DNA of 64,000 bases from Ooceraea biroi (lineage: Eukaryota; Arthropoda; Insecta; Hymenoptera; Formicidae), in NCBI RefSeq assembly GCF_003672135.1, contig NC_039506.1:21608497-21672496 (forward strand). The letters are read 5' to 3'. Below the pieces are notes generated by a model. That model was not told where the DNA came from, did no database searches, and saw only the letters and a program-made list of their open reading frames with translations. Of this stretch, positions 63,811 to 64,000 are shown in pieces; within the stretch, counting starts at the first letter, position 1, and every line of letters starts with the position of its first letter. Position numbers and translations under genes: made by a program.

Positions 63811-64000
63811 CCGTTGCGGCACACGCAATCTCGCGTGCGCGCACACACGCGCGCGCGAGAGAGAGGACGAGTGCGCTCGGTGGATAGATGCAGGGCACAA
63901 AGCAGCAGAGAGTCTCGTCCTGCGCTGTCGAAGGCGAGGAGCGGAGGGAGGAAGAGGGATGGGAAGAGGGAGAGAGAAAGAGAGAAAGAAAAGGGAAACT

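Larger units (their letters stand above)
59722..64000. other. Region upstream of chinmo, no recognised gene
   Basis: CpG-rich from 59.4 to 60.3 kb, which would fit a promoter for the exon at 59.65 kb. A purine-rich block (61,700-61,870), a pyrimidine-rich block (61,977-62,140) and CT microsatellites follow. No coding motif was recognised. Confidence 0.45.

Noticed and set aside
1..64000. CRISPR arrays, bacterial operons, integrated prophage
   Set aside because: There are no regularly spaced direct repeats and no bacterial gene organisation. The sequence is eukaryotic with spliced genes.

Overview
This window looks like nuclear DNA from an insect, most likely a hymenopteran and possibly an ant. 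The reasons are the intron-rich gene structure with GT...AG splice sites, the insect-type gene content, the CpG-rich introns mixed with AT-rich patches, the many microsatellites, and a mariner transposon. There are no operons, tRNA genes, rRNA genes or CRISPR arrays. The many medium-length open frames in the GC-rich introns are mostly chance frames. I built the gene models from splice signals, phase matching and protein-family motifs.

Layout. Positions 1-5 kb hold no gene I can recognise. At 5.17-6.09 kb on the minus strand is a complete two-exon gene for RLP24 (RSL24D1), a 60S ribosome-biogenesis factor. At 7.48-10.82 kb on the plus strand is a complete nine-exon GMC-family FAD oxidoreductase of the glucose-dehydrogenase/ninaG type, 553 residues. 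It converges on the main gene of the window.

The main gene is a minus-strand BTB/POZ zinc-finger gene that I identify as chinmo. Its coding exons run from 51.65 kb down to 20.23 kb, with a probable upstream alternative coding exon at 59.65-59.72 kb. All six core exons join in phase to give 476 residues: an N-terminal BTB domain, a low-complexity middle and two C-terminal C2H2 fingers. The first intron of the long form is 7.9 kb. Two further introns are 14 kb and 15 kb. The stretch below the stop codon, to about 13 kb or lower, is probably a very long 3' UTR. It carries three perfect 8-mer let-7 target sites in the mRNA sense, which fits the known let-7 control of chinmo in Drosophila. It also carries microsatellites, two strong palindromes and a curious degenerate coding-like acidic block.

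Mobile and structural DNA. A full-length but inactivated mariner (1,286 bp, TA target duplication) sits in the 14-kb chinmo intron. A 490-bp imperfect inverted repeat at 58.29-58.78 kb, in the 7.9-kb intron, is either a foldback/MITE-like element or a long hairpin-RNA locus. It is the most unusual unexplained structure here. Purine-only and pyrimidine-only tracts, a G-quadruplex-prone tract and a perfect 14-bp-arm hairpin lie in the 53-62 kb part.

The three genes have no evident joint pathway: one is ribosome-assembly housekeeping, one is a secreted or membrane-anchored oxidoreductase, and one is a developmental timing regulator.
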